Part shown: in pieces, positions 38,036 through 48,793 of the stretch
Numbering within the stretch: the stretch's first letter is position 1
Layout: each line of letters begins with the position of its first letter
Assembly (NCBI GenBank): GCA_036365515.1
Contig: CM070875.1
Span: 3,569,001 to 3,633,000 of the forward strand
Reading direction: 5' to 3'
DNA length: 64,000 nt
Source: Torymus aiolomorphi
Lineage: Eukaryota > Arthropoda > Insecta > Hymenoptera > Torymidae
The notes under the pieces: model-generated
Databases searched by the model: none
What the model was told of the DNA's origin: nothing
Seen by the model: the letters and a program-made list of their open reading frames with translations, nothing else
Program-made: the position numbers and the translations under genes

Positions 38036-38059
38036 ACCCACATAAAACGAAATATTTCT

Positions 38060-38780
38060 GAAAGGTTTCGGAAATGTTTCGTAGAAAGGATGAAAACATT
38101 TTAAAAATATTTCCCAGAAAGGTTTCTGAAATAAGTTATGTCCGCGATAGAAGCCATCAAAAAGGTTTCATGATATATTTCAGAAAGGTTTTATAAAATT
38201 ATTTTAAGAAATGTTTTTGAAACATTTCTGCAACATTTTGAAACTATTTGAACTATCTCTTAAAATGTTTCAAAAACATTTTAGAAACGTTTCTAAAAAT
38301 ATTTTTCTAAATATTTCTGAAATATTTCCAGAAAGGTTTCTGAAATAATTTATGTCCGCGATAGAAGCCATCAAAAAGGTTTCATGATATATTTCAGAAA
38401 GGTTTTATAAAATTATTTTAAGAAATGTTTTTGAAACATTTCTGCAACATTTTGAAACTATTTGAACTATCTCTTAAAATGTTTCAAAAACATTTTAGAA
38501 ACCTTTCTAAAAATATTTTTTAAATATTTCTGAAATATTTCCAGAAAGGTTTCTGAAATTATTTATGTCCGCGATAGAAGCCATCAAAAAGGTTTTATGA
38601 TAGATTTCAGAAAGGTTTTTTAAATTATTTTAAGAAATATTTTTGAAACATTTCTGCAACTTTTTGAAAGTTATTTGAACTATCTCTTAGAATGTTTCTA
38701 GAAACCTTTCTAAAAATATTTTGTGAAAGATTTTGGAAAGGTTTCCTGAAAAGTTCTGTGAAATATTTTTGAAAGGATAC
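38060..38780. repeat. About 215-bp tandem repeat, three copies
   Basis: The marker TCCGCGATAGAAGCCATC occurs at about 38140, 38357 and 38571 (spacing 217 and 214). Between the markers are AT-rich runs with many GTTTCTGAAA and AAACATTT words. The third copy is more diverged. Confidence 0.85.
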
Positions 38781-39123
38781 AACAATGTTTTACGGAAGTT
38801 TCTAAGAGGCCTCAAAACCATCAAGTAAGATTTTTGAAACATTTTAAAAAGATTTCAAAAAATATTTTTCAAAAGTTATCGGAATTAGAAATTTTTTAAT
38901 AATATTTTATAACAATTTTTTTTTAACAATTTTGAAAACCAGTTTTTTCCTTGTAGTTGATGATCCTTCCTGAACTCCTGCAACTTAATATATCTGAATA
39001 GTTATTATATCAGTATATTTTTTAATATTAAATTATTGTATATTTGCATTAATTTATAATATTATCGTTCGCAATTTCGCATTTACAAATTATCTTACAG
39101 AAAAAACGCAGAAAAAAATTTTG

Positions 39124-39197
39124 ACCTAAGGTGGGATCGAACTCGAGTCCCTCGGATTACAAGGCTGATGCCCTAACCACTACGCTACGCAACGCTT
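39124..39197 (-). repeat. tRNA-like segment, resembling tRNA-Thr(TGT)
   Basis: The minus strand shows box A TAGCGTAGTGG, an anticodon-like loop CTTGTAA, and box B GAGTTCGATCCC in order. Ends do not pair as a full acceptor stem, so it is taken as a tRNA-derived repeat. It lies within the inner giant element. Confidence 0.55.
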
Positions 39198-39327
39198 CTA
39201 CCGTACAAAATTTTAATTTTAGCTAAGTATGGAGTAGACTTGAATAAAAATGGCAAACATTTGATTAAAAGACAACATATTGAGTACTTTCGACTATGAT
39301 ATTTAATAAACTCAACTAATTCTTTTG

Positions 39328-39852
39328 TTAAGGCCATGTGAAGTACCGACACAATCCCTACCTTACCGGCACCTAAACTTTAATTCTTTTATCGTATTTA
39401 AACAAGAATTAAAAAAAAAGAGTTCTTCATGCTCTCCAACATAACATTAAGTGAAATGCCCTATTAAATTTTTAAATCATTGTATTAATTAGATTTTTCT
39501 AAAATGGATTTGGAAATGTTTAATGCTTCGTTCTAGTTAATTACTAATTTGAAAAACGTTTTTGGGAAAATCTAATGGATGGAATCATTTAGAAATTTAA
39601 TAGGGTATGCTTAATCCCATTTCGGTGGGTGTGAAAAACGCTTTTTCCTAAAATTTTTGTTTAGATGTGATAAAAAACATAATATTTATGTACCGATAAG
39701 TTAGGGATCTGCGGTTGAGTTAAACATGGCTTTAAGACCGGAGGGCGTGAAAGAATGCTTTTTTTTTAAATTTTTGTTTAAATACGATACAAAAATTCAA
39801 GTTTAGGTGTCGGTAAGGTATGAATCGTGTCGGTACTTCGTATTACCTTAAA
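39328..39852. repeat. Fold-back element within the giant insertion
   Basis: Left AAGTACCGACACAATCCCTA (39351 onward), followed by CCTTACCGGCACCTAAACTT, is mirrored by AAGTTTAGGTGTCGGTAAGG at about 39800. Inner sequences also pair (CCCTATTAAATTT with AAATTTAATAGGG). Nested hairpins give a ~520-bp palindromic unit. Confidence 0.7.
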
Positions 39853-40899
39853 TTCGTACTCTTGTCAATTAAACATTCACTTGATTTGCCAAAATATTTG
39901 CAAGATCAAATAAATAAGTATTGGATTTGATTAAATAATTAGTAGAACTAATAAGATAACCAATAAAACACAACTAAATATTTAGTTAAATCAAATTAAT
40001 ATTTATTGGAATCTAAGAAATATCCCTATATAAAAAAGTCATGACCGGATGTTGTGAAGCCAAAATAAACGTTATGTGATTGGCTCATGTAGTGCGCATG
40101 CGTCTAAATCAGGAAGTCGAACCGTTTTCTAGCGGTTAGGGCGCGCAACGCGCGCTGTTGAAATCTCTAGTTTAGTAAAATCGAGGAAACCTTTGATTGA
40201 CGAGAGAAGGGCGTGTGAGAAAAGAAAACCTGATACAAAATCTTTTCAAAACCTTCACATAATATTTCATAAAATGTTATATATTTCTTTGTGGAAAGGT
40301 TGTAATAAACTATTCTTGAAAGCTTTGTAAAACCTGGCCCTGATATGGCTTGAAATTTTATTATGGCGTCAATACCATATGATAAATGTTGCTAAGACCT
40401 TTCCTTGACTATTAACGAAATGATATATTCAATTTTTTTTAGTCTCCTCATAACATGACGTAAAATGTTCTTGCAAGCTTTTGGGAATATTTTATTATAG
40501 TTTCTTTACCTAAAGAAACTTTCCAAGAAAATCTTTACAAAACGATCCCATAATATTTCATGAAATGTTATGTCTCTTTGGAGAAATGGCGACAATACCG
40601 AATTAAATTGATGCGAAAATATTTCAAAAACATTTTACGCAATGATACTAGAAATTTTTTTTAAAGGTTACCTTAATAATCTTTCATAAAATATTTTTAC
40701 AAGGTTTTAGGAATATTTTTTGTTGTTTTTGTTTATGTGAAAAAAAATATTGCAGAAAATCTTTTCAAAACGTTCCCCTAATATTGTAAGAAAAATTTCG
40801 GGAATGCTTTGTAAAACCTCGAACTAATATCTCTTGTAATATATTTTTCATGGGGTCAATAACGAATCAAAAAGGATGCGATAACTTTGCTAAAACGTT

Positions 40900-42600
40900 T
40901 CAGGAAATGATACAGGAAAGGTTTTTGAAAGCTTCCTTATAACTTTTCGTGAAATATTTTTGAAAGGTTTCGGAAATATTTTTTCACATTTTAATTATCA
41001 CAAAATAATCCTTCCTAGAAATCTTTTTGAAACCTTTTCGTAATATTTCATGAAGTGTTTCTCTAGAGAAAGTACACGAGAAGAATTACGGGAAAGCTTT
41101 GTAAAACCTTGCAGTAATATTTCTTGAAATGCGTTTTCACGATGTCAATATCGTATCCAAAAAGTAGCGAAAACTTTGCTCAAACGGTTCAGAAAATGAT
41201 ATAGGAAATGTTATTTGAAAGCTTCCTTATAACTTTTAGTGAAATATTTGTGCAATGTATCAAAAATATTTTTTTACATTTTCAGTTTTATAAAAAAATC
41301 CGTCCAAGAAATCTTTTTGAAACCTTTTCGTAATATTTTATGAAATGTTTTTTAGGGAAAGTTTGCGAGTATAACTTCGGGAAAGCTTTGCAAAACCTTG
41401 CGGTAACATTCCTTGTAACTGGGTTTTCACGTTATCAATATCGTATCGAAAACGTTGCGAAAAGTTTTCTAAAACGTTTCAGAAAATGATACAGAAAATG
41501 TTCTTGAAAGCTTCCTCATAACTTTTCGCGAAATATTATTGCAAGGTTTCGGAAATATTTTTTTACATTTTCAGTTTCATAAAAAATCCTTTCAAGAAAT
41601 CTTTTTAAAACCTTTTCGTAACATCTCATGAAAGGTTTCTTTATGGAAAGTTTGCGAGAAAAATTTCAGGAAAGCTTTGTAAAACCTTACAGTAACATTT
41701 CTTGAAATGTGTTTTCACGATGTCAATATCGTATCCAATACGTTGCGAAAACTTGGTCAAACGTTTCAGAAAATGTTACCGGAAATGTTTTTGAAAGATT
41801 TCGTTATAACATTTCACGAAATATTTTTGCAAGGTTTCGGAAATATTTTTTTATATTCAGTTTCATAAAATAATCCTGCCAAGAAATCTTTTTGAATCCT
41901 TTTCGTAACATTTCATGAAATGTTTCTTTATAGAAAGTTTGCTAGAAAAATTTTGGGAGAGCTTTGTTAACCTTTAGAGGACGGGATGGCCCCTATACGG
42001 GCCATGCCCATGATCGACCCTTTACATGTGTTAGTTTTGAGATGTGAGACATCACAAAAACTCGATTTCTATAGAAAAGTGAGAGAAAATAGTAAACCCA
42101 AATCCCCGTCCTCTAAAGGTTAAACCTTGCAGTAACATTTCTTGAAATATGTTTTCACGCTGGCAATATAGTATCCAAAACGTTCCGAAAACTTTGCTAC
42201 AACGTTTCAGAAAATGATACAGGAAATGTTTTTGAAAGCTTCCTTATAACTTTTCGTGAAATATTTTTGAAAGGTTTCGTAAATATTTTTTCACATTTTC
42301 AGTTTTATAAAATAATCCTTCCAAGAAATCTTTTTGAAACCTTTTCGTTACATTTATGAAATGTTTCTTTATAGAAAGTTTGCGCGAAAAATTTTGGGAA
42401 AGCTTTGTAGAACCTTGCAGTAACATTTCTTGAAATGTGTTTTTACGATATTAATACCGTTTCCAAAACGTTGTTCAAACTTTGCTAAAACGTTTCAGGC
42501 AATGATACCGGAAATGTTTTTGAAAGGTTTCCTTATAAACTTTCGTAAAATATTTTTGCAAGGTTTTAAGAATGTTTCTTGAATGGTTCTGTAGGAATAA
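40900..42600. repeat. About 287-bp tandem repeat array A
   Basis: The phrase AAGAAATCTTTTTGAA (or a close variant) recurs near 41021, 41307, 41595, 41880 and 42326. Spacing is 286-288 bp, except the last, which contains a 149-bp MITE plus its duplicated TTAA. Each unit also has a CTTGCAGTAACATTTCTTGAA block and a CACGATGTCAATATCGTA block. Confidence 0.85.
41971..42119. mobile_element. piggyBac-like MITE with TTAA duplication
   Basis: A 149-bp sequence with ends CCTTTAGAGGACGGG and CCCGTCCTCTAAAGG is flanked on both sides by TTAA (41967-41970 and 42120-42123). TTAA-specific insertion and CCYT-type ends are characteristic of piggyBac elements. It interrupts one unit of tandem array A, so it is younger than that array. 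Confidence 0.8.
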
Positions 42601-43010
42601 AAACATCTTTTTGAGAAATTTTTTCAACACCTTGCCATAATATTTCATGAAATATTACACGTTTCTTTTCAGAGACGTTGTAAGAAAGATTTCATAAAAG
42701 CTTTAAAAAAGCTTGCAGTATTATTTTATGAAATGTACTTTCATTGTCTACTTTCAACATTAATTGAAATGCTTCTAAAATGTTTCTGTAAGGTTTCCTG
42801 AAATCTCACTGAAAATATTTTTGAGAGGTTTCTGTAATATTACAGCAAGGTTGTGGCAAGCTTTTCATGAAATATTTCTTAAAAGGTTTCACCAAAACTT
42901 TTCATGCCATGTGGGAAAGGATTGTCCACAAATAACACCATATGCCATGCTTTCTATGCCTTCAATGCATAGAGGTAATAAGTATAGAGGAGGGGAGACA
43001 TAGGCACATG

Positions 43011-43520
43011 TGTAAGCGGTATCGTCCGCTCGATAGAAAGAGAGAAAAATCAGAGGGCCCTCTTTGTCTCTATTAATGCATGCGCGTCTGACAGAGAAAG
43101 AGAGGACCTCTTCGTTCTCATTCTCTTTCTACAACGGCGGACATATTTTCAGCGGACTCCTCTACTCTATAGTTAGGGCGCCTCTACATGGAGTCTGGCG
43201 ATCTCGAGAATGACAGTCTAACTCCATGAGATTGAGAAGGATAGAGCACATTTGAAAATTGTCTGTCTTTGTTGCTCTCACAAAGTTAGGTATGCCAGTC
43301 TGCCATTCTCGAGAACGCCATACTCCATGTAGAGGCGCCCTTACTTATTACCTCTATACTTCGATGGCGTTGATTCCGTTGGACCGCTCCACTCATTCGT
43401 TTGTCTTGTACTCGTATACATACATCCACACACGCACTTACAAATCTTCCAAAAATATATCACGTTATATTTATACGTATCTCCTAATGGTAAATTTATA
43501 AGAAATTATTGAGATAAGTT
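43011..43520. repeat. Duplicated module in the giant insertion, first copy
   Basis: TGTAAGCGGTATCGTCCGC at 43011 and the block from GGCGTTGATTCCGTTGGACC to about 43520 both recur at 44292-44530. In this copy the two halves are separated by about 330 bp containing the Harbinger-like MITE and pyrimidine-rich DNA. In the other copy they nearly adjoin. Confidence 0.75.
43176..43340. mobile_element. Harbinger-like MITE with TTA duplication
   Basis: A 165-bp palindromic element has ends GGGCGCCTCTACATGGAGT and its inverse, flanked by TTA on both sides (43173-43175, 43341-43343). A 3-bp TTA/TAA duplication suits the PIF/Harbinger group. Part of the inner stem pairs through TCTCGAGAATG. Confidence 0.7.
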
Positions 43521-46003
43521 TTTAAAAGCTTTCTTAATCTAAAGACATATTTTTAAAAGACTATACGAATATTCAAAAATTTTAGGTAATTTTCGAGAAA
43601 TAATATTGGAAATATTTACAAAAACTTTCTCGTAACATTTCTTGAAATGTTACTGCAAGGTTTCGAAAACATTACTTGACTAGTTTTGAATCGGAATAAT
43701 GCACATCTCAATTAACCTTTCAAAAACGTTTCCAAAAAATTTCATGAAATATATCATGCTTTTTCGCTGCATATATTACTAGAAAGGTTTGGGAGAATGT
43801 TTTCGGAAGGTTTTTGTAATATTGTTAGAAATACATTTAATACCAAGAGAGAGATGTTTTTGAAACCTTTTAAAAACCTTTCGAAAAATAATATTGGAAA
43901 TATTTATGAAACCTTTCTCGTAACATTACGCGAAAATGTTACTGCAAGGTTTTAAAAACATTACATGACAAGTCCATGAGTCGGAATAATAAACTTTTCA
44001 AGTAACCTTTCAAAAACGTTTCCAAAATATTTCATGAAATATATCACGTTTTTCGCTGTATCATTACTAGAAAGGTTTCGGGAAAGGTTTTAAAAATCTT
44101 TTTAAAAGATTTTTTGAAATGTTTTATTTGTGGTAAGTTAAAACTTTTACGAAATGTTTTTAAAAGTTTTTGGTAATGTTTTCTTGAAATATTTTTGAAA
44201 ATGTTTTTACACCTTTTAAGATATATTTTAGCAAGGTTTTTGCAATGTTTCATCAAATATTTCACTGAAATATTTCATTTTATGTGGGATGTGTAAGCGG
44301 TATCGTCCGCATACCTCCATACTTCTATACCTCTATACTTCGTTGGCGTTGATTCCGTTGGACCGTTCCACTTATTCGTTTGCCTTGTACTCGTGTACAT
44401 ACATACAGACAGGCATACAAACACACACACTCACACGCACTTACAAATCTTCCAAAAATATATCACGTTATATTTATACGTGTATCCTAATGGTAAATTT
44501 ATAAGAAATTATTGGGATAGGTTTTCAAAAGCTTTCTTAATCTAAAAAAGAAATATTTTTAAAAGGCTATACAAATATTCAAAAATTTTAGGAAATTTTC
44601 GAGAAATAATATCGGAAATATTCACAAAACCTTTCTCGTAACATTTCTTGAAATGTTACTGCAAGATTTCGAAAACATTACTTGACTTGTTTTGAATCGG
44701 AATAATGCACTTCTCAATTAACCTTTCAAAAACGTTTCCAAAAATTTCATGAAATATATCATGTTTTTTAGCTGCACATATTACTAGAAAGGTTTCGGAG
44801 AATATTTTCGGAAGGTTTTTGTAATATTGTTAGAAATACATTTAATACCAAGAGAGAAATGTTGTTGAAACCTTTTAAAACCTTTTCGAAAAATAGTATT
44901 GGAAATATTTACAAAACCTTTCTTGCAACATTTCTTGAAATGTTACTGCGAGGTTTTAAAAACATTACTTGACACGTCAATGAGTCGGAATAATAAACTT
45001 TTCAAGTAACCTTTCAAAAACGTTTCCAAAATATTTCATGAAATATATCATGTTTTTTCGCTGTATCATTAGTAGAAAGATTTCGGAGAATGTTTTAGGA
45101 AGGTTTCTGCAATATTGTTAGAAACAGATTTAATACCGAGAGACTAATGATGTTGAAACCTTTTAAAAACTTTTCGAAAAATAATATTGGAAACATATAC
45201 AAAACCTTTCTCGTAACATTTCGCGAAATGTTACTGCATGCTTTTAAAAATATTACATGACACGTCCATGAGTTGGAATAATAAACTTTTCAAGTAACCT
45301 TTCAAAAATGATTCCAAAATATTTCATGAAATATGTCGTGTTTTTTAGCTGTATCATTACTAGAAAGGTTTCGGAGAATGTTTTAGGAAGGTTTCTGCAA
45401 TATTGTTAGAAACAGATTTAATACCAAGAGAGAAATGTGGTTAAAACCTTTTAAAAACTTTTCGAGAAATAATATTGGAAATATTTACAAAATCTTTCTC
45501 GTAACATTACGCGAAAATGTTACTGCAAGGTTTTAAAAACATTACATAACACATCCATGAGTCGGAATAATAAACTTTTCAAGTAACCTTTCAAAAACGT
45601 TTCCAAAATATTTCATGAAATATATCATGTTTTTTCGCTGTATCATTAGTAGAAAGGTTTTGGAGAACGTTTTAGGAAGGTTTCTGCAATATTGTTGGAA
45701 ACAGATTTAATACCAAGACAGAAATGTTGTTGAAACCTTTTAAAAACTTTTCGAAAAATAATGTTGGAAATATTTACAAAACCTTTCTCGTAACATTTCG
45801 CGAAATGTTACTGCAAGGTTTTAAAAACATTACTTGACACGTCAATGAGTCGGAATAATAAACTTTTCAAGTAACCTTTCAAAAACGTTTCCAAAATGTT
45901 TCATGAAATATATCATGTTTTTTAGCTGTATCATTACTAGAAAGATTTCGGAGAATGTTTTAGGAAGGTTTCTGCAATATTGTTAGAAACAGATTTAATA
46001 CCA

Positions 46004-46592
46004 CACTGAGAGAAATGTCATAGGAAAATTTGTTAAATATATAACAAAAATTGCTATTTTATATAGGAACGGAAGGATATACTCGACTTGTGACGTATTT
46101 TATTATATATAAAGAAATAATTATTATATTTATAAAAATAATTATTATATTATAAAATAAATTTTCCAATACACTTGAGCGGAAATTATTGTATTATATT
46201 GTAAAAATTTAGATATAGTAAAATTTTTAATCTTTTTTAATAATATTTATTATATACATCCCAAGTTTTACTAACTTATATAGTAAAAAGTGCTATCAGA
46301 CGCCAGCGCCACCTGATCGCGGTGAGGTTATAGGGAAGATGACTAATGTATAAGTTCCAAAATTTTACAGTCAAGAGTCTCCGTGGGTAAGTGGTCAGCG
46401 CGCTCGACTGGCGTGCCGAGGGTCGAGGGTTCGAATACAACCAAGATTTTTTTTTTTAATTGAGCTTATTACCATAAATTGCTATATATATAGTAAAAAT
46501 TATTAGATGTCGAGTATATCCTTCCGTTCCTATATAATATAGCAATTTTTGTTATATATTTAACAAATTTTCATATGACATTTCTCTCAGTG
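46004..46592. mobile_element. CACTGAGAG-family MITE, 589 bp, carrying a tRNA-like module
   Basis: The ends CACTGAGAGAAATGTCAT and its inverse extend into arms of about 90 bp containing TTGTTAAATATATAACA-like stretches. The dinucleotide CA lies outside each end (46002-46003, 46593-46594). Removing the element restores the tandem-repeat phrase TTTAATACCAAGAGAGAAATG seen in neighbouring units, which proves the boundaries. A tRNA-like segment lies near its middle. Confidence 0.9.
46376..46445 (+). repeat. tRNA-like segment (tRNA-derived) inside the MITE
   Basis: Box A-like TGGGTAAGTGG (46384-46394) and box B-like GGGTTCGAATAC are correctly spaced, with an anticodon-stem-like CTCGAC/GCCGAG hairpin between them. 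The acceptor stem is not convincing and the 3' part runs into a T-tract (46447-46458). This reads as a Pol III promoter module rather than a working tRNA. Confidence 0.6.
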
Positions 46593-48489
46593 CAAGAGAG
46601 AAATGTTGTTGAAACCTTTTAAAAACTTTTCGAAAAATAATGTTGGAAATATTTACAAAACCTTTCTCGTAACATTTCGCGAAATGTTACTGCAAGGTTT
46701 TAAAAACATTACATGACTCGTCCATGAGTCGGAATAATAAACTTTTCGAGTAACCTTCCAAAAACGTTTCCAAAATATTTCATGAAACATGTCATGTTTT
46801 TTCGCTGTATCATTAGTAGAAAGGTTTTGGAGAATGTTTTAGGAAGGTTTCTGCAATATTGTTACAAACAGATTTAATACCAAGAGAGTAATGTTGTTGA
46901 AACCTTTTAGAAACTTTTCGAAAAATAATATTGGAAATATTTACAAAACCTTTCTCGTAACATTTCGCGAAATGTTACTGCAAGGTTTTAAAAACATTAC
47001 TTGACACGTCAATGAGTCGGAATAATAAACTTTTCAAGTAACCTTTCAAAAACGTTTCCAAAATGTTTCATGAAATATATCATGTTTTTTAGCTGTATCA
47101 TTACTAGAAAGATTTCGGAGAATGTTTTAGGAAGGTTTCTGCAATATTGTTAGAAACAGATTTAATACTAAGAGAGAAATGTTGTTGAAACCTTTTAAAA
47201 ACTTTTCGAAAAATAATGTTGGAAATATTTACAAAACCTTTCTCGTAACATTTCGCGAAATGTTACTGCAAGGTTTTAAAAACATTACTTGACACGTCAA
47301 TGAGTCGGAATAATAAACTTTTCAAGTAACCTTTCAAAAACGTTTCCAAAATGTTTCATGAAATATATCATGTTTTTTAGTTGTATCATTACTAGAAAGG
47401 TTTCAGGAATGGTTTTAAAAATCTTTTTAAAAGATTTTTTGAAATGTTTTATTTGTGGTAAGTTAAAACTTTTACGAAATGTTTTTAAAAGTTTTTGGTA
47501 ATGTTTTCTTGAAATATTTGTGAAAAGGTTTTTACACCTTTTAAGTTATATTTTAGCAAGGTTTTTGCAATGTTTCATGAAATATTTCATGAAATATTTC
47601 ATGAAATATTTCACTGAAATATTTCGTTTTATGTGGGTAGTTTTCTTGTAAATAATTTAAATGTAATACAATTGAAAAAATACTTAATAAAAAAATTTAG
47701 CACTGCATAGCCTATAAGCATTGTTTCTAATCCTTAGCCTCAGATTATAAACTTATACCTAGTATGGGAAGTTTTTAACGAAAGTTAAATCACTTGCAGT
47801 ACATACATGAAGTACGTATGTACGTTTTTTTATATCAATGTACATTTTCTTTTTACGTGGGGAAAATAAAAATACGTTATTTTTTTCTTGAAAAGGTGGC
47901 AACCCTAGCGGGGACGTCAACTGGATACATTGTGAGCTTCAAATAGAGTATTCAAAAAGAGTATAAAAAAATGAGTTTTTCTTCAAAAGAACATATTTCG
48001 GTGAGGGGGCTCACTTCGCTCGTGCGAAAAACGTCACATGAGCTAAATAATCACCTTCCGCACCCGTGTCGAAATGTACTATTAATGATTGAGAAAATGA
48101 AACCGTATCTTGTAACATAAAGTTTCTGTATTTCCATGTTTTCCCTCACATTATCTTTGAAACCCATAAACCTCGCAAATGGCATGTATATAAACTCGTA
48201 TTATGTAAAGAAGGTTACGCATGTAGAAATATTCAAGGAGTAATAGTAGTGTATAAAAAAATAATTTTCCTCTGCACTACCGCGGCGTATAATACTTACA
48301 TTTGCAAATACATTAACCAGAATAAAGATATAGCAGGCGGTACATATTATGCGCTCCTGTTTCAATAAAAAGAATGTTTCTGCGAAGTGGATCATATCTA
48401 TGTTCATAAAAGCTAAATGGTGAGAGAAAGAGCAGATCATGGAAAGTAAAAAGTTTGTAAACGATATTTAGTGGAAATTTTTTTATAAA

Positions 48490-48495
48490 TTTATT
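48490..48495 (-). terminator. Candidate polyadenylation signal AATAAA for the DOCK gene
   Basis: The minus strand reads AATAAA about 300 nt past the stop codon at 48794. Other AT-rich hexamers are nearby, so the assignment is tentative. Confidence 0.3.
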
Positions 48496-48793
48496 AATAC
48501 TTTGCATTATAAAAGTTGTTTATATTATGTCATGTTTCTTTAAGATTGTCCAACTTTTTGGACGTATAAAAAAAATCATAAAGCTACGTCTATTCGATAG
48601 AAATCACAGACATAAATACACCAATCGTAAAATTACACAATAAGCGCCTTGAGTACGGCACGTTACAGATGCTTATGTAAAAATAACTAATACTTAATTT
48701 GTGACAGAAATAACGGAATCGCAATTCGCAATATTACATTGCTAGCTAAAAATTGCTCTTTGGCATACACCTATCGTAGGATTACTTTCTTCT

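Larger units (their letters stand above)
43780..47420. repeat. About 288-bp tandem repeat array B with higher-order duplication
   Basis: The phrase AGAAAGGTTTCGGAGAATG recurs near 43788, 44795, 45077, 45364, 45652, 45942, 46818, 47107 and 47394. Most steps are 287-290 bp once the 589-bp MITE at 46004 is removed. A larger module (43365-43520, the GGCGTTGATTCCGTTGGACC block) is repeated at 44345-44530, showing a ~980-bp higher-order duplication. Confidence 0.85.
38037..47637. mobile_element. Nested 9.6-kb element with CCCACATAAAACG inverted ends and TA duplication
   Basis: The sequence CCCACATAAAACG followed by AAATATTTC at 38037 is repeated in perfect inverted orientation at the right end, finishing at 47637. 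A TA dinucleotide flanks each end (38035-38036 and 47638-47639), as for Tc1/mariner-type insertion. Perfect inversion in fact extends two bases further, over ACTA/TAGT. A related internal end (ATTTCATTTTATGTGGG, 44273-44287) suggests the element may be built from several joined copies. No transposase frame is visible. The content is almost wholly GTTTCTGAAA-like tandem repeats. It sits inside the hAT-like insertion. Confidence 0.65.
36488..47907. mobile_element. Giant (11.4 kb) non-autonomous hAT-like element with 8-bp target duplication
   Basis: The left end reads TAGGGTTGCCAACC from 36488. The right end, reverse complemented from 47907, reads TAGGGTTGCCACC. The 8-bp sequence GCGGGGAC occurs directly outside both ends (36480-36487 and 47908-47915), a perfect target duplication. 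Both subterminal zones carry repeated GTACGT/ACGTTA motifs (36501-36590 and about 47810-47875), as expected for transposase-binding sites. TIRs of this kind plus an 8-bp duplication are the hallmark of the hAT superfamily. No reading frame above about 80 codons occurs inside, so it must be mobilised in trans if at all. The interior is satellite-like DNA and further nested elements, listed separately. Confidence 0.85.
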
